DNA of 64,000 nt from NCBI GenBank assembly GCA_018105865.1, contig CM030833.1:29967140-30031139 (forward strand), given 5' to 3'. The position numbers and the translations under genes are program-made. How positions within the stretch are numbered: position 1 is the first letter of the stretch; the number at the start of each line of letters is the position of its first letter. Origin of the DNA: Metaphire vulgaris. Lineage: Eukaryota; Annelida; Clitellata; Crassiclitellata; Megascolecidae. Below the pieces are notes generated by a model, which was given only the letters and a program-made list of their open reading frames with translations, was not told the DNA's origin and ran no database searches. Positions 36,324 through 60,059 of the stretch are shown piece after piece.

Positions 36324-38039
36324 ACACGCCGGAAAAAGCGTATATAGCAGACTTGAATAAGAAGAGACATATCAGAACTGGCTCGAATAAACCACAGTGC
36401 ATTCAGAGAAACTAATTGGTCTATATATATGACAGATGCGTTGGGCTGATAAATCCCACCCTTCCCAACCCATTTAGTTCTTAAGCTATGCGTCTGTTGT
36501 GCCTATTAAAGTACGTAAGTCCAATGAGGTCATTTCGTTTTGCAATGTAGAATATTATACAAAGCATTTATACGAGACAAAATGTCCACATCCGGTTCGC
36601 GTAGTAAAAGTTCCATTCCATCTCGAAAGTAATCCCTAATTCATTGTATTGGATTTTTGTAGTACGCCACCTGGCGATTATAATAATAATTTAGCGGTTT
36701 TGCCTTGGAGGAATGATCACGGGAATGATGGGTTTTGCGGCACCTAGCGAATTACATATAGTCGTCGACCATAGAATAAGATACAATATTAATTTCTATG
36801 CTTATGGGTGCTTACTGCTTGGAGCAATGTATGGGTGTGCACTGAATTCTATATGGCCAACGTGAACGGCGACGATTACAGTGGATTTTAAACGATTATA
36901 ATTACTCTAAAATCGCTTTTAAGCTACTCATTTACCGTTTATCTGTTCAGTACATATCGGATACTCGAGCGAATTATTGTTGATTTAGCGAAAGACTCAC
37001 AGAATTGTACAGAATACCTGCCTTGCTCAGCGCCTTATATAGCTCTGTTTTAAAGGTTAAGTGTTTGACGATTTTCTTTTTGCTTGTTTGATATGTTAGC
37101 GAAAATCTCGTTTAATTCGGTAAACTAGAGATATTTTAATTTTTACAGTCGATTTTTTTTTTCTCGGAACGCCCACTCATTTGCATATTCATGTTCTGAT
37201 GAATCTATTGCAGATAAAAAATATTAAGTCAAATTTTTTTAATTGTGTATGGTATCGTATTTATGATGCATTTATGAACTTATTTAACTCATTTTTATGC
37301 ATAATTACATACTTGGTCTATGTTGCTTTTACCTATATTTTGTATCCGTCCCAAATAAATTTGCAGTTTTAGTTCACTTTCCCTCTCTGAATATTTTTGA
37401 GGGGTGACTATTTCAAATAAAAGTTCATTTCATGGCAAAATGACGCCCGTTTTGGGGGCTTCTCATAAATGTTTACCATTGCATGCTTGAGATTATGTCA
37501 CGTGTCACCCAGTCTCATGCACACACCCTACCACCTGTTAAGTTGATTCTCAGACCATAGATTTGACATAAACCTTTTAAAAAATTATAAAGATATGTGC
37601 ACTACAGCTTTATATGAAAACTTTATTTCATATTTCTCACTCATTTTGATGTACAGGATGGCATATAAAAACATCATAGATCTATGGATGCATTTTTTTG
37701 AAAGCAGATCTCATGTGTCAGTTTAGGAGTTAAAAATATAGGACTTATTGTCAGTTTAGTGTGATTACATTTTGTTGTAAATTCTATTGAAGTACTAGCA
37801 GGTTAAATTACGTTTGATAATCGAAAATTAGGAAAGGGTAATAAAAACGTAACACAGTATACATAATATATTTGATAGTTTCACTTTCAATAGTTTCTCT
37901 TTCTTTTTATGGTAATGATTTTCTGTTTTGGCTTTGTGATTGTAGAGAAGGATATTGCAATTTTTAGAAAACCAGTGGCAACACAGGTTTTTTTGTTATG
38001 GTTTCTGAACTGATATTGACCGCATTTTGAATTTTGGAA

Positions 38040-50457
<12,418 letters not shown>

Positions 50458-51650
50458 AAGGGGCGCGCATAAGCAGCTGCCATAGCAACTGTTATTTTTA
50501 TCTTAAGACGTTGCGTGACTCGTCGATGAATTATTCAACGTTCAACAATTCTGCGCCGATGTTAATGCTGAATTTGAATTTAATGCTGAATGTCTGTATA
50601 AGTTATGCATATTTGAACATTGAGATTTATTCCAGTGATCTAAAAAAATTCGTTTAGAATAGCAGCACGTTCAGAGGCTGTTATTGATTGTATTTTTTAG
50701 GCGTACCGTTCAGAACTATCTGTGTTTTATATGTTTCTAATGTGATCTTTAATAGTTTTCATTTCTCAGATTTTAAAAATTATGGAATGAAAGGTACGCG
50801 TACAATACTTTCACATTTTATGCAAATTTGCAAGTGTAATTTTGAATTGTTTTTAGTTTTGCATTTAAACTAGCAGTAAAAATTTAACAAATTGCATTTT
50901 AACATCTACTAGGTAGTTCAAAGGAAAGCAATAGGGTGAAATTTTTGCAGTTTTGTTGTTGTTAAAGATTATGAAATTTATTTTGTAATAAAGGCATAAT
51001 AGTTTGCTGGAATTTACTTACTCACCATTACAGTCGATGTGATGTTGTATTCTAATGTGTTATTTCTAATTTTTGCATTTAGATTCCACTGTTCTGATGG
51101 TTGCCTAAATTTCTATGTTGTGTGGAGGATGTTTTGTAAAAGTCTATGTTGTAAAGTTTTCACAGAAATGTTGTAAATTTAAAAGATCATCTGTGATTGG
51201 ATTGGAGAATTTTTTCTCACTTTGTCGTTCATTTGCGTGGAAACCTAAGAGCAGTGGAATGCTTACTAATGCTGTTAAGAACTGTTAAATAAATAGATTT
51301 CATCTAAATTTTAATTTGGAGCAATAATTCAATAGCTGTATATTTGCTAATTTGATGTAAAAGTGTCTTATTAGTCCAAAATTTTAATAATACTGAAAAG
51401 ATTTTGGTGAGGTATTTATTGAAAGAGTATATATATTGTTTTATTTATCCTTTGAATTCTTGCTTTTGCGTTAACATGTTCTGAATTTATAATTGGTTTT
51501 CAATTCAAAGAATTTACATTTCCATGTAATGCTACTCTTTGGATCTATGTTTTACATTTTGTATTTCCCTGTTTGTTAGAGAGCATGCCATTTCTTCAAC
51601 TGCAAACATTTTGCTTTCAGTGACAGTTCAATAAAAGTGTAACGTGTTTT
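50458..51650 (+). other. Likely 3' UTR of the OSBPL8-like gene
   Basis: T-rich, gene-free sequence after the stop. AATAAA occurs at 50987-50992, 51288-51293 and 51630-51635. The last is followed by GTGTAACGTGTTTTT, a GU-rich downstream element, so polyadenylation near 51650 is the best guess, with shorter forms possible. Confidence 0.6.
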
Positions 51651-51881
51651 TCTAGATCTGTCGTGGTCAGGTCTTGATCAAGAAATGTGTGAACAGTCCT
51701 GCAGAAAAGATAGGATATGAGCAGATCGATATGAACCTGCTTGCATTCGGTTCATTAATCGTTCAGTTGGTTACTTGAACATCCACTTGTGTTCGAGTAG
51801 CTAAACGCCAATCACTGATTAGGAAGACTTAAATGGACACTGCAGAATGTGTGTTGTGTCCGCTGTATGTAGAAGTTTATA

Positions 51882-51957
51882 TACAGGGTGGCGCAAAAAA
51901 AACCCAGACTAGTAACATTTGCATTTAATATAGTCCGGTTTTTTGTGCCATCCTGTA
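51882..51957. mobile_element. mariner-like MITE, short copy
   Basis: TA-CAGGGTGGCGCAAAA ... TTTTTTGTGCCATCCTG-TA; shares its interior with 27339-27464. Confidence 0.65.
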
Positions 51958-52188
51958 GAAGTCTTTAGAATTTGATGAGATTAGAATGTATGTCACCCAT
52001 CTTGTTTTAGTGAAATTATTCAACAGTTGACTAACTGTATTGACTGAGTTTCTATTATATCAGTATCAGACTGATTAATTACAATAGTTGTCTATGCTTT
52101 ACACTGCGTTACGTTCATGTTACGAGCCATTGCTAGACTTGCTTTATCGTTTGCAATTGTGAGAGTGACTTGTCACAGGAGAACTGTG

Positions 52189-52338
52189 TTAACCCTTTCA
52201 ATACCACAGCATACATGAAATAGCCTCTAAAGTCTAAACCGTCTGTGCCAACATCAGCCAGTGTGTTGACTTGTGTATGAGCCATGATAGCACACAAACA
52301 CCACAGATTTGTGAGATGTTGGGACGTGATAGGGTTAA
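52189..52338. mobile_element. piggyBac-like MITE
   Basis: TTAA-CCCTTTCAATACCAC ... GACGTGATAGGG-TTAA, imperfect inverted ends inside TTAA duplications. Confidence 0.4.
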
Positions 52339-53520
52339 CTTAGGGTTGGATAACATGAATCGTTGGTTTAACAAATATCATTTATAGTTGGTTAACACTG
52401 TCTTTCACTTATCATGATTGCATTATCCAGTCCCTTGAAGTTCGTTTTAATAGGGTTTTAGTGTAGTTCAATGTTAATTGGGTTTTACTGTAGTTGTTTG
52501 AAGTTTTATTAATATCTATGGGATGGATTCCTTGGATCTTCACAGAGTCACTTTCTCTGCATTGTATAGTATTAGGTTATGCTTGTACTGTTTCTTATAC
52601 AAAGATCTTGTTCAATTAGTGTTTCAATATTATATTTTCTTTCATTGAATTGCATTTGTACGCAATTGTACATAAGTAATCCACCTGGTTGTCTTCTTCT
52701 TCTGAACTGTATGCTATTTTTCTTTCACACCATAATTTCTTTTATTGGTTTTCTTTTGTACATGTATAGTTCTTACGGTGTTGTTGAGTAGGCCTATAGT
52801 CTTGTAGATTCTTCTACCTTTCGTGCTAAAACTGTGCTCTACTCTGTGGGTTAAATTTGTAGCTCAAATTCTTTGATATTTGAACATTTCCCATCTGTCC
52901 ACTTGTTATTATGCATTGATGTGACGTGTCAGGTACTTTCTAAAAACATTGGCTGTTTTTTTTAATTTCCTACTCGTTTTTAAAATCGTCTATGAATCGA
53001 ATGTAATTAATTAATAGCAACTGTCCAAGGTTTGTGACTTGACGGAGAAACTGTATTTCGTATCAAAGATGTAAAAGCTTCAGCCTGTAGCTCATGTATA
53101 ATGTGATGCATAGCAATGTATTCGTTATTTGAACCTTAGCGGATATTGTGACTATAGAGTATATACTATAATTGTAATTGTTTATATGTGAATGATGGCA
53201 TTGAATTCATTATATACTTGAAAATGAGTTCTTCTCTGTTAACGAGCTTTTGGTAGTACAGTAGAACTTTGTTAAACAGTACTCAGCGGGCCCGTAAAAT
53301 TTAGTACGTTAGGCCTATGTCTGAGGTACGTTATATCCAATATATCATCCAATATGGTAGCGTATCACACGGGACCGTACATTGCAGTACGTTATAACTG
53401 AGAAAGCACAGTATGTATGTACTTACATATTATAATCTCAACATAATTTCTGGCTGCACAACAGGGACGGCTTTCGTCTGTATCCCCGACGCAACTCCCA
53501 CTCCCCATGCACTTGAGATA

Positions 53521-53698
53521 CAGGGTTTAATCTGGGCTGTTTCTTTCCGGGGGGAAATTGCACCTCCCCCGAAAATTTCAAATTTCCACCCGGAAATTTT
53601 GGCATACTACATCAACTAATAGCAGCCCCCTAGCTGACTTCCTCACCCCCCGGCCTTGTCAGTTCCCCCACGGAGTCCAGAGCCGAGATTAAACACTG
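53521..53698. mobile_element. hAT-like MITE (CAGGGTTTAATCT family)
   Basis: Begins CAGGGTTTAATCTGGGC and ends GAGATTAAACACTG. Flanks TTGAGATA and TTGAGGTA are a 7/8 target duplication. Confidence 0.85.
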
Positions 53699-54013
53699 TT
53701 GAGGTAGGGACGGAGTGGTTCGATCCTCTCCCCCCCTCCCCATTTTTTCGAAATATCGACCGCAGATTGAACTGCAACCCCCCGATAGATCAATCGTTGG
53801 TCGTGAAGCGAATTCGTGGATGTGGTCAGATTGGATAAGTTGGATAACGCTTTTCTGTTACCCCAAAAACAGCTGCTGATCACCGTCATATTTGCATGCA
53901 GGCCTAGACCGCCCATGCACTATTTTGAAGACCAGTCCGACGATATGTTCAATCAATGACGCCGACCAATCAGATGCCCCAAATCTGATTGATCTAAAAA
54001 ATAACGCTTAAAC

Positions 54014-54152
54014 CAGGGGCGTAGCCAGGAATTTGATTTCGGAGGGCATAAATATTTTGGGTGGGTAGGCCTATACATCTTAACTATAAGCCATATAAAC
54101 CATATATAGGCTAACCACATGCAAATCACAAAAAACTGGGTTTTATTGGAGG

Positions 54153-54220
<68 letters not shown>

Positions 54221-54244
54221 CCCTCCCCTGTCGCTACGCCCTTG
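54014..54244. mobile_element. hAT-like MITE carrying a (TA)n run
   Basis: Begins CAGGGGCGTAGCCAGG and ends GTCGCTACGCCCTTG, with an exact 8-bp duplication GCTTAAAC at 54006-54013 and 54245-54252. A ~60 bp TA run at 54158-54218 sits inside the element, near its right end, where the relative at 16332 has a short TA tract. Confidence 0.85.
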
Positions 54245-54600
54245 GCTTAAACTAAGTTATGTCTTCCCATTAGCTTATATTCTGTTAGCCTACTTATGCG
54301 CTAGCTCAGAGAACTTTTTCCCACGTTCAAATTCAACTTTTCCCACGCCCTGCGTCAGATCTCAGCTTCATTTGGCGCCGACGTTATTAGAAATTAGGCA
54401 AGTAAAAAGTAACTTCTATAGCACCATTATAGTCACACACGCGACATCAGTTTGTGGAATTTTGGGAGAAAATATAGCACGATCCAAAAATCTTTTGTGC
54501 TCATTGTTGTCTCACTAAATAGTCTAAATCGTTCACTGCTTAAATTCGGAGCCATGAATTCAGTTTTTTGGGGTGGAGGCGTGCCCCCCGTAGATGCGCC

Positions 54601-54771
54601 CAGGGTTTAATCTGAGGTCGTTTCGGTGGGAAAATTTCCCTTTTCCCCCCGGAAATTTCAAATTCCCCGGAAATTTTGGCATACTATATCAACTAACAGC
54701 AACCCCCTAGCTGATTTTCTTCGGCTTTGTCAGCCCCCTCCCCCGGAGTCTGGAATCTAGATCAAACACTG
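54601..54771. mobile_element. hAT-like MITE (CAGGGTTTAATCT family)
   Basis: Begins CAGGGTTTAATCTGAGG and ends CTAGATCAAACACTG, with an exact 8-bp duplication GATGCGCC at 54593-54600 and 54772-54779. Confidence 0.88.
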
Positions 54772-55517
54772 GATGCGCCTATGTCTAGAGGTATGGTTGC
54801 CAACAAATATGTCAAAACCTTTGGCAGCTTTATTAATATTTAGGTTAAATGTAGTTTAGGAATTTAGTTTCCCATTGCAACTCACAAGCGACCAAGCCAT
54901 CGTCCGTCCGATAGGCCTACTTCGTCTATCGACTATCGTATTAGGCATAGGCATCTAGGCGTATCTTGCGATGGATCATCGAGGTCTTTAACTAATGAAA
55001 TCAAGGAATTGTGAGGCCTATATAGACTAAGGCCTTCTAGGTTTAAGCCTACGTGTTTGCGAACACGTGTGCTATGAACTTCGGCCTATAGGCCTCGTTT
55101 GGCCTAAAGGCCTATCTAGTGAACCCTGGGATCGTAGGCCTCTAATTTAGATCGCAATGTTTAAACCTGAGCACGAATAGGCCTAGTGGTATTTAGAGTA
55201 ATTAGTCACTTCGTCGGTAGGTGGCTACAAATAGGAATGCTTTGTTGGGCCTAACAGGTGGTCTAAGCTTTAATAGTCTAACACCTAACGAGCCAGTAGA
55301 CCTATAGGACTAGGACTAGACTGCGCAGATATAGTCAGGAGCCAAGCCTTAAACAACGTAACAGTTCCGAAATGCGGACAGGTAACATAGGTGATCTAAT
55401 CTGAAATTTTATCTCAAATAAACAGGTTTCAATGGCAAATTAATCGCAGTGTTCGCCACCGGCTCCTTTGAACTTAGCCGCTGTCTACCGCAGGGGGCGT
55501 GTCCAGTGCGGTTTCGA

Positions 55518-55565
55518 CCAATGAACGCAAAGCGCCCGCGTTATTGACGTGTCGTAACGGCCAAT
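55518..55565 (+). promoter_or_regulatory. Paired CCAAT boxes upstream of the RBM47-like gene
   Basis: CCAAT at 55518-55522 (GACCAATGA) and 55561-55565 (GGCCAATCGG), 43 bp apart and 80-120 bp before the ATG, in a GC-rich stretch without a TATA box. This fits an NF-Y-type TATA-less promoter, though the sites could also lie in the 5' UTR. Confidence 0.5.
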
Positions 55566-55640
55566 CGGCGACGTTCTTCATCCTAAAAGGCAAAGCGTTG
55601 TTGTCGTCAAAAGATAGTTGCGTAGACCGGGGCGCCAGCG

Positions 55641-56345
55641 ATGGAGGGCAGTGCTCTAGATCCGGTATTACCCCAACAGGGTGACGGCGGCGGCGGCGGG
55701 GTGAAAGAAGCGGCCCTACTGACTCTGATCAAGGACACCGGATATCCGATATTCCAGGAGAACGGGCAGCGGAAGTACGGCCCGTGTCCGTTCTGGAAAG
55801 GTCCGATCCCGGGGCGCGGGTGCGAGGTTTTCGTGGGAAAACTGCCGAGGGACTGTTTCGAGGACGAGCTGGTCCCCGTCCTGTCCCGCGCCGGAACCAT
55901 CTACGAGCTGCGGCTGATGATGGAGTTCTCCGGGTCGAACCGCGGCTTCTGCTTCGTCACCTACACGCGTCCGGACGAAGCAAAGCGGGCCGTCCGGGAG
56001 CTGAACAACCTCGAGATACGCAAGGGAAAGTTCCTCGGCGTCTGTCAGAGCGTCGACAACTGCCGCCTCTTCGTCGGCGGACTTCCGAGGGACAAGCGGC
56101 GTCCGGAGATCCTGGAGGAGGTCCGGCGGATGGCCGAGGGGGTCGTCGACTGCATCGTCTACTCGGACGTCCGGGACAAGACGAAGAATCGCGGGTTCGC
56201 GTTCGTCGAGTTCGACAGCCACCGGGCGGCGGCGATGGCCAGGAGGAAGCTGGTCGGCAGCGGGCCCGTCCAGATGTGGGGCCAGCAGATCGCCATCGAC
56301 TGGGCGGAACCGGAACTGGAAATCGACGAGGAGATCATGTCACAG
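55641..56345 (+). CDS. RBM47-like exon 1 (RRM1-RRM2)
   Basis: Start ATG in [17 protein letters not shown]. This single GC-rich exon encodes both first RRMs and ends at ATGTCACAG|GTACGC after IDEEIMSQ, in phase 0, the boundary position also seen before VKILYVRNL in the family. Confidence 0.93.
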
Positions 56346-57072
56346 GTACGCCGAGACAACGAACAACACCTGTGCTGCCACCTGTTTATTTTATCCGCCA
56401 TATATTGTTCGTGTGTAGTCTGACCATTTGCCTAAGCACTTGGATGAAAATGCGGGCAGTGTTTTAGACAGGCCTCTGTTAGGAGGGGAGATTCCACCAC
56501 CATCACCACCCTCAACCCGCAAAATTCTCCCCCAAAATCGCAGCACTAAAAAATTGGTGGCATTGAACTGTACCTCTTCCCCACCAACCAAGTAAATACC
56601 CCCCCCCCCCCAAGGCCTGGAATCTGGATAAAACACTGAATTATGTGGGGACTCAACCACAATACCTTCCCCATTTCTTATGGCAGCCTCTCTAAAAGTG
56701 CTGGGGTGAGGGTGGGGGGTTCGGGCCTAGAGTCCTACTAGAAATGCATGCCTATATATGTTGTAATTTGTAATAGGGCCTAATTTAAAATCGTGGTAAA
56801 ACGAAATTTTATGGAATAATTGTGAAGAGGAAAGATGGGGGCCTTTGACTCACAATTGATTCTTTCCGTCTGGAAAAGATTTCCCTAAGGGGGATGCATG
56901 GAAATGGCAGTCCAGGTATATGGCACCCTTCCATGCAGTTTTCAGCTTGTGTTTAGTAGCTGTTGGAGTTAATTGCAGAGCATATTATTTATTATTATTA
57001 TTATTATCATCATCATCATCATCATCATCACATCATCATCATCATCATCATCATTATTATTATCATCAGTAT

Positions 57073-57142
<70 letters not shown>

Positions 57143-58357
57143 GCTGACAATTTCTTGTGTGCCATATTGCCAAAATGTCAGGAGCAAGGGCAAATTACAG
57201 AGTCTAATAAAAATAAATAAAAATAAAAATAATAAAGAAATAAATAAAATAAAAAATATTAATTAATCATTAATTAATCTAACAGGTGCAATATAAATAG
57301 CTAATGTGTGTATGTATGTTTGTATGTATATCTAGGGGCGATTGTATTTCAGCCAATGTGCCCATTGATGACTTTGAATTTAACTGGTCTTACAAATAAT
57401 GTGGACTTCTTATGTCACAGAATCCACTTTTGTCATGCAGACTATTGGTTACCATGGTAACGCCATTGGGAATTTTTCAAAATGGAGACAGGCACAAAAG
57501 AAAATAGCCCTGCCCAAATGTCAGAATCATTAGCAGCGTCATTTTGGGGTGCTCCCCTCCCCTATCATGCCCATGCCTGGTGCTACCACTGGGGGTGGCG
57601 TACATTAGCAGTGATTAGGCAGTTGATGGTGTACAGAGTGGGGGAAAAAAGAAGGTCTTGTGTTTGACGCGGAAAAGATTGCTTTGTCTATGTCCAATAT
57701 TACTCACCATTGAAACCTGGCAGAAACCTTATCGGGAAATACACACAGCCTTTATCAGAACAATATGTCGATTAATTATTGGAGTAAAATGATAGGCTTA
57801 TCAGTGTAGTTTAGTGTGCACAGTCATCATAAAGATGCAAGAATAGTTTCCCCATCAATTGCTGATTTGTCTGGAGAATTTGGGGTGAGGGTGGCCTAGT
57901 TGTCAGATCCCTCCCCCTTTGAAGGCTTAGAGTGTTGAAGTAAGAACAAGGACCATGCCAACCTCTGTTGCATTCTGAACTGTTTTCTGGTCTTTCTTCT
58001 GATGTGGCAGTGCCGACATCAAACCCGGGTTGACAGGCCGTCTGAAGCAGGACAGCCCTGTGCCAAATGAACCATCAGGGCACTGTGTGTGTGTGTGTGT
58101 GTGTGTTGGGAGGGTGGGGGGAGGTTATAGCTGTTTGGTTCTGTCTCTTGTTTCCTGTGTTTGTATCAGCAGAGATTAAAAGAATTTTTTCAGATATTAG
58201 ATTAATATCAGCAAGAGATTAAATCCCATCCTGTGCACCTGTGTACAATCCTGGTCTTTGGATACAAGATTGGATATTTGTATTTTTAGATCACAGTTAA
58301 TCTTTTTGATCTGTATGGTGGCTAAAATGTAATAATGACAGTATCAAAATAGGCCTA

Positions 58358-58422
<65 letters not shown>

Positions 58423-58433
58423 GTATTAGTATT

Positions 58434-58496
<63 letters not shown>

Positions 58497-59146
58497 GAGA
58501 GATGTAAAATGTTCCAAGAAGGAGGCCATCAGTTTTATCCCTGGTCCGTTTCTGTGGTGTTTTATCATGGGGGCGGCGGTGGCAGTGATGATGATGATGA
58601 TGATGGTTTGCCTATATAGCAATGGACCTTGGTTTAGCGTTGGGAGAGTGTTTGCTGAGCTCTCTTTCCTTTCCCTGCAGCTGGAGTCGTTGCCTGGAAA
58701 CCGATACTTGGACTTTGTACTTGGCCGATGCAAGCTGACAGGCGGGAAAACACTGGGAGACATCCACAGGTACACGCAGGCGGACAGGCAGACGGACGGG
58801 GAAAAAGCGAAAGCAGGCTAAATTATGGGAAAGGTGAATGGTAATGAACATTTTGGTCCTCCCTTTGCATTTTCTGAATGGTTTTCTGAGGAGACATTTA
58901 CATTATGCAGGCTGAAAATGCAAGCCACTGGAGGCTTGATCTGTGTGCTACTCTCCATGTTTCAATGGCCTTTAGACTGTAGAGGTTGTACAGGTGGGTG
59001 GGTGGGTGTGTGAGACCCAAGGTTTGTTTTATTTCCACAGGACTCACGGACATCAAGTGAATTGGAAATTTTGCTCTGATCTTGATGCACTATATAGTGT
59101 GTGATCACACAGGGCAGATACTAAATTAACCACTCTAAATAGTTGA

Positions 59147-59218
<72 letters not shown>

Positions 59219-60027
59219 CACTCTAGAAGTGAAGTAACTTTTCTAGTGCTGGCTAACTAGGTTTAGCACTATATTGATTTTGTAATCTGTTGTGATTGTA
59301 TTTGGGTGGATTTCATGGCATCAAACATGGAATTTGGACCATTTTCTTGACAACTATGTCTCTGGCTGAATTTTCAAAACTATTCATATTTACTGAAGTA
59401 TTTAAAGTATGTTATGTTAAACTTATTTTATAAAGTATAGTATTGATGGTGATAATTTAGGCACATTAGATTGACCTTACTGCTTCAATTTATGAGATGG
59501 GACAGTTGCTTGGTTGGCTCAAGTCCCCCAAAATATATTTGAAATAAGGAGTCCTGTTATTTATTTTATTATTATTATTAATATTACTAATATTGTTATT
59601 ATTATATATTATTATTATTATTAGTTAGCTGAGTAGTCAAAGGTCTGTAGATGAAATGTTACTTGCTCTCAGCTTTGTTATAAGGTTTTAAATATTTAAA
59701 AGTGGTTTAATTTATTTGGCAAGATTTGCAATTTCCGATTTAGAATTTTTTTCAGACAGTCTGATGCGGTTGACTTGAAGTTGAATTTATACACAATATT
59801 CAATGAGTAGATCAGTAAGTAAAAGCAATTTGAGTAGCTCTAGTAGACCTACAAGGTCCAGTGCTCATTTGCTAACATCCAAATGCCACATAGCACTTAC
59901 AGATAGCTGTTGTGCTGACACCAGCACTTACTTAAAATAGTAATAATAATAACAATAATAATAATAATAATTATTATTGTTATTATTAATTATACAGGTG
60001 GTGATGATGGTAGTGGTGATGATGATG

Positions 60028-60059
<32 letters not shown>

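Larger units (their letters stand above)
27010..38039. other. Intergenic/repeat-rich region upstream of the OSBPL8-like gene
   Basis: No coding exon could be supported. It contains several MITE remnants, many microsatellites and a promoter-like block at 33.7-33.9 kb. Confidence 0.55.
51660..55500. other. Intergenic region between the two recognisable genes
   Basis: No coding exon supported. It contains mariner-like, piggyBac-like and several hAT-like MITEs, a TA microsatellite and a cluster of TAGGCCTA motifs (54.9-55.3 kb). Confidence 0.6.

Noticed and set aside
58344..58775. Asn- or Leu-rich open frames in triplet repeats, here and at 8464, 21910, 22890 and 33093
   Set aside because: Pure microsatellite translation with no coding support.
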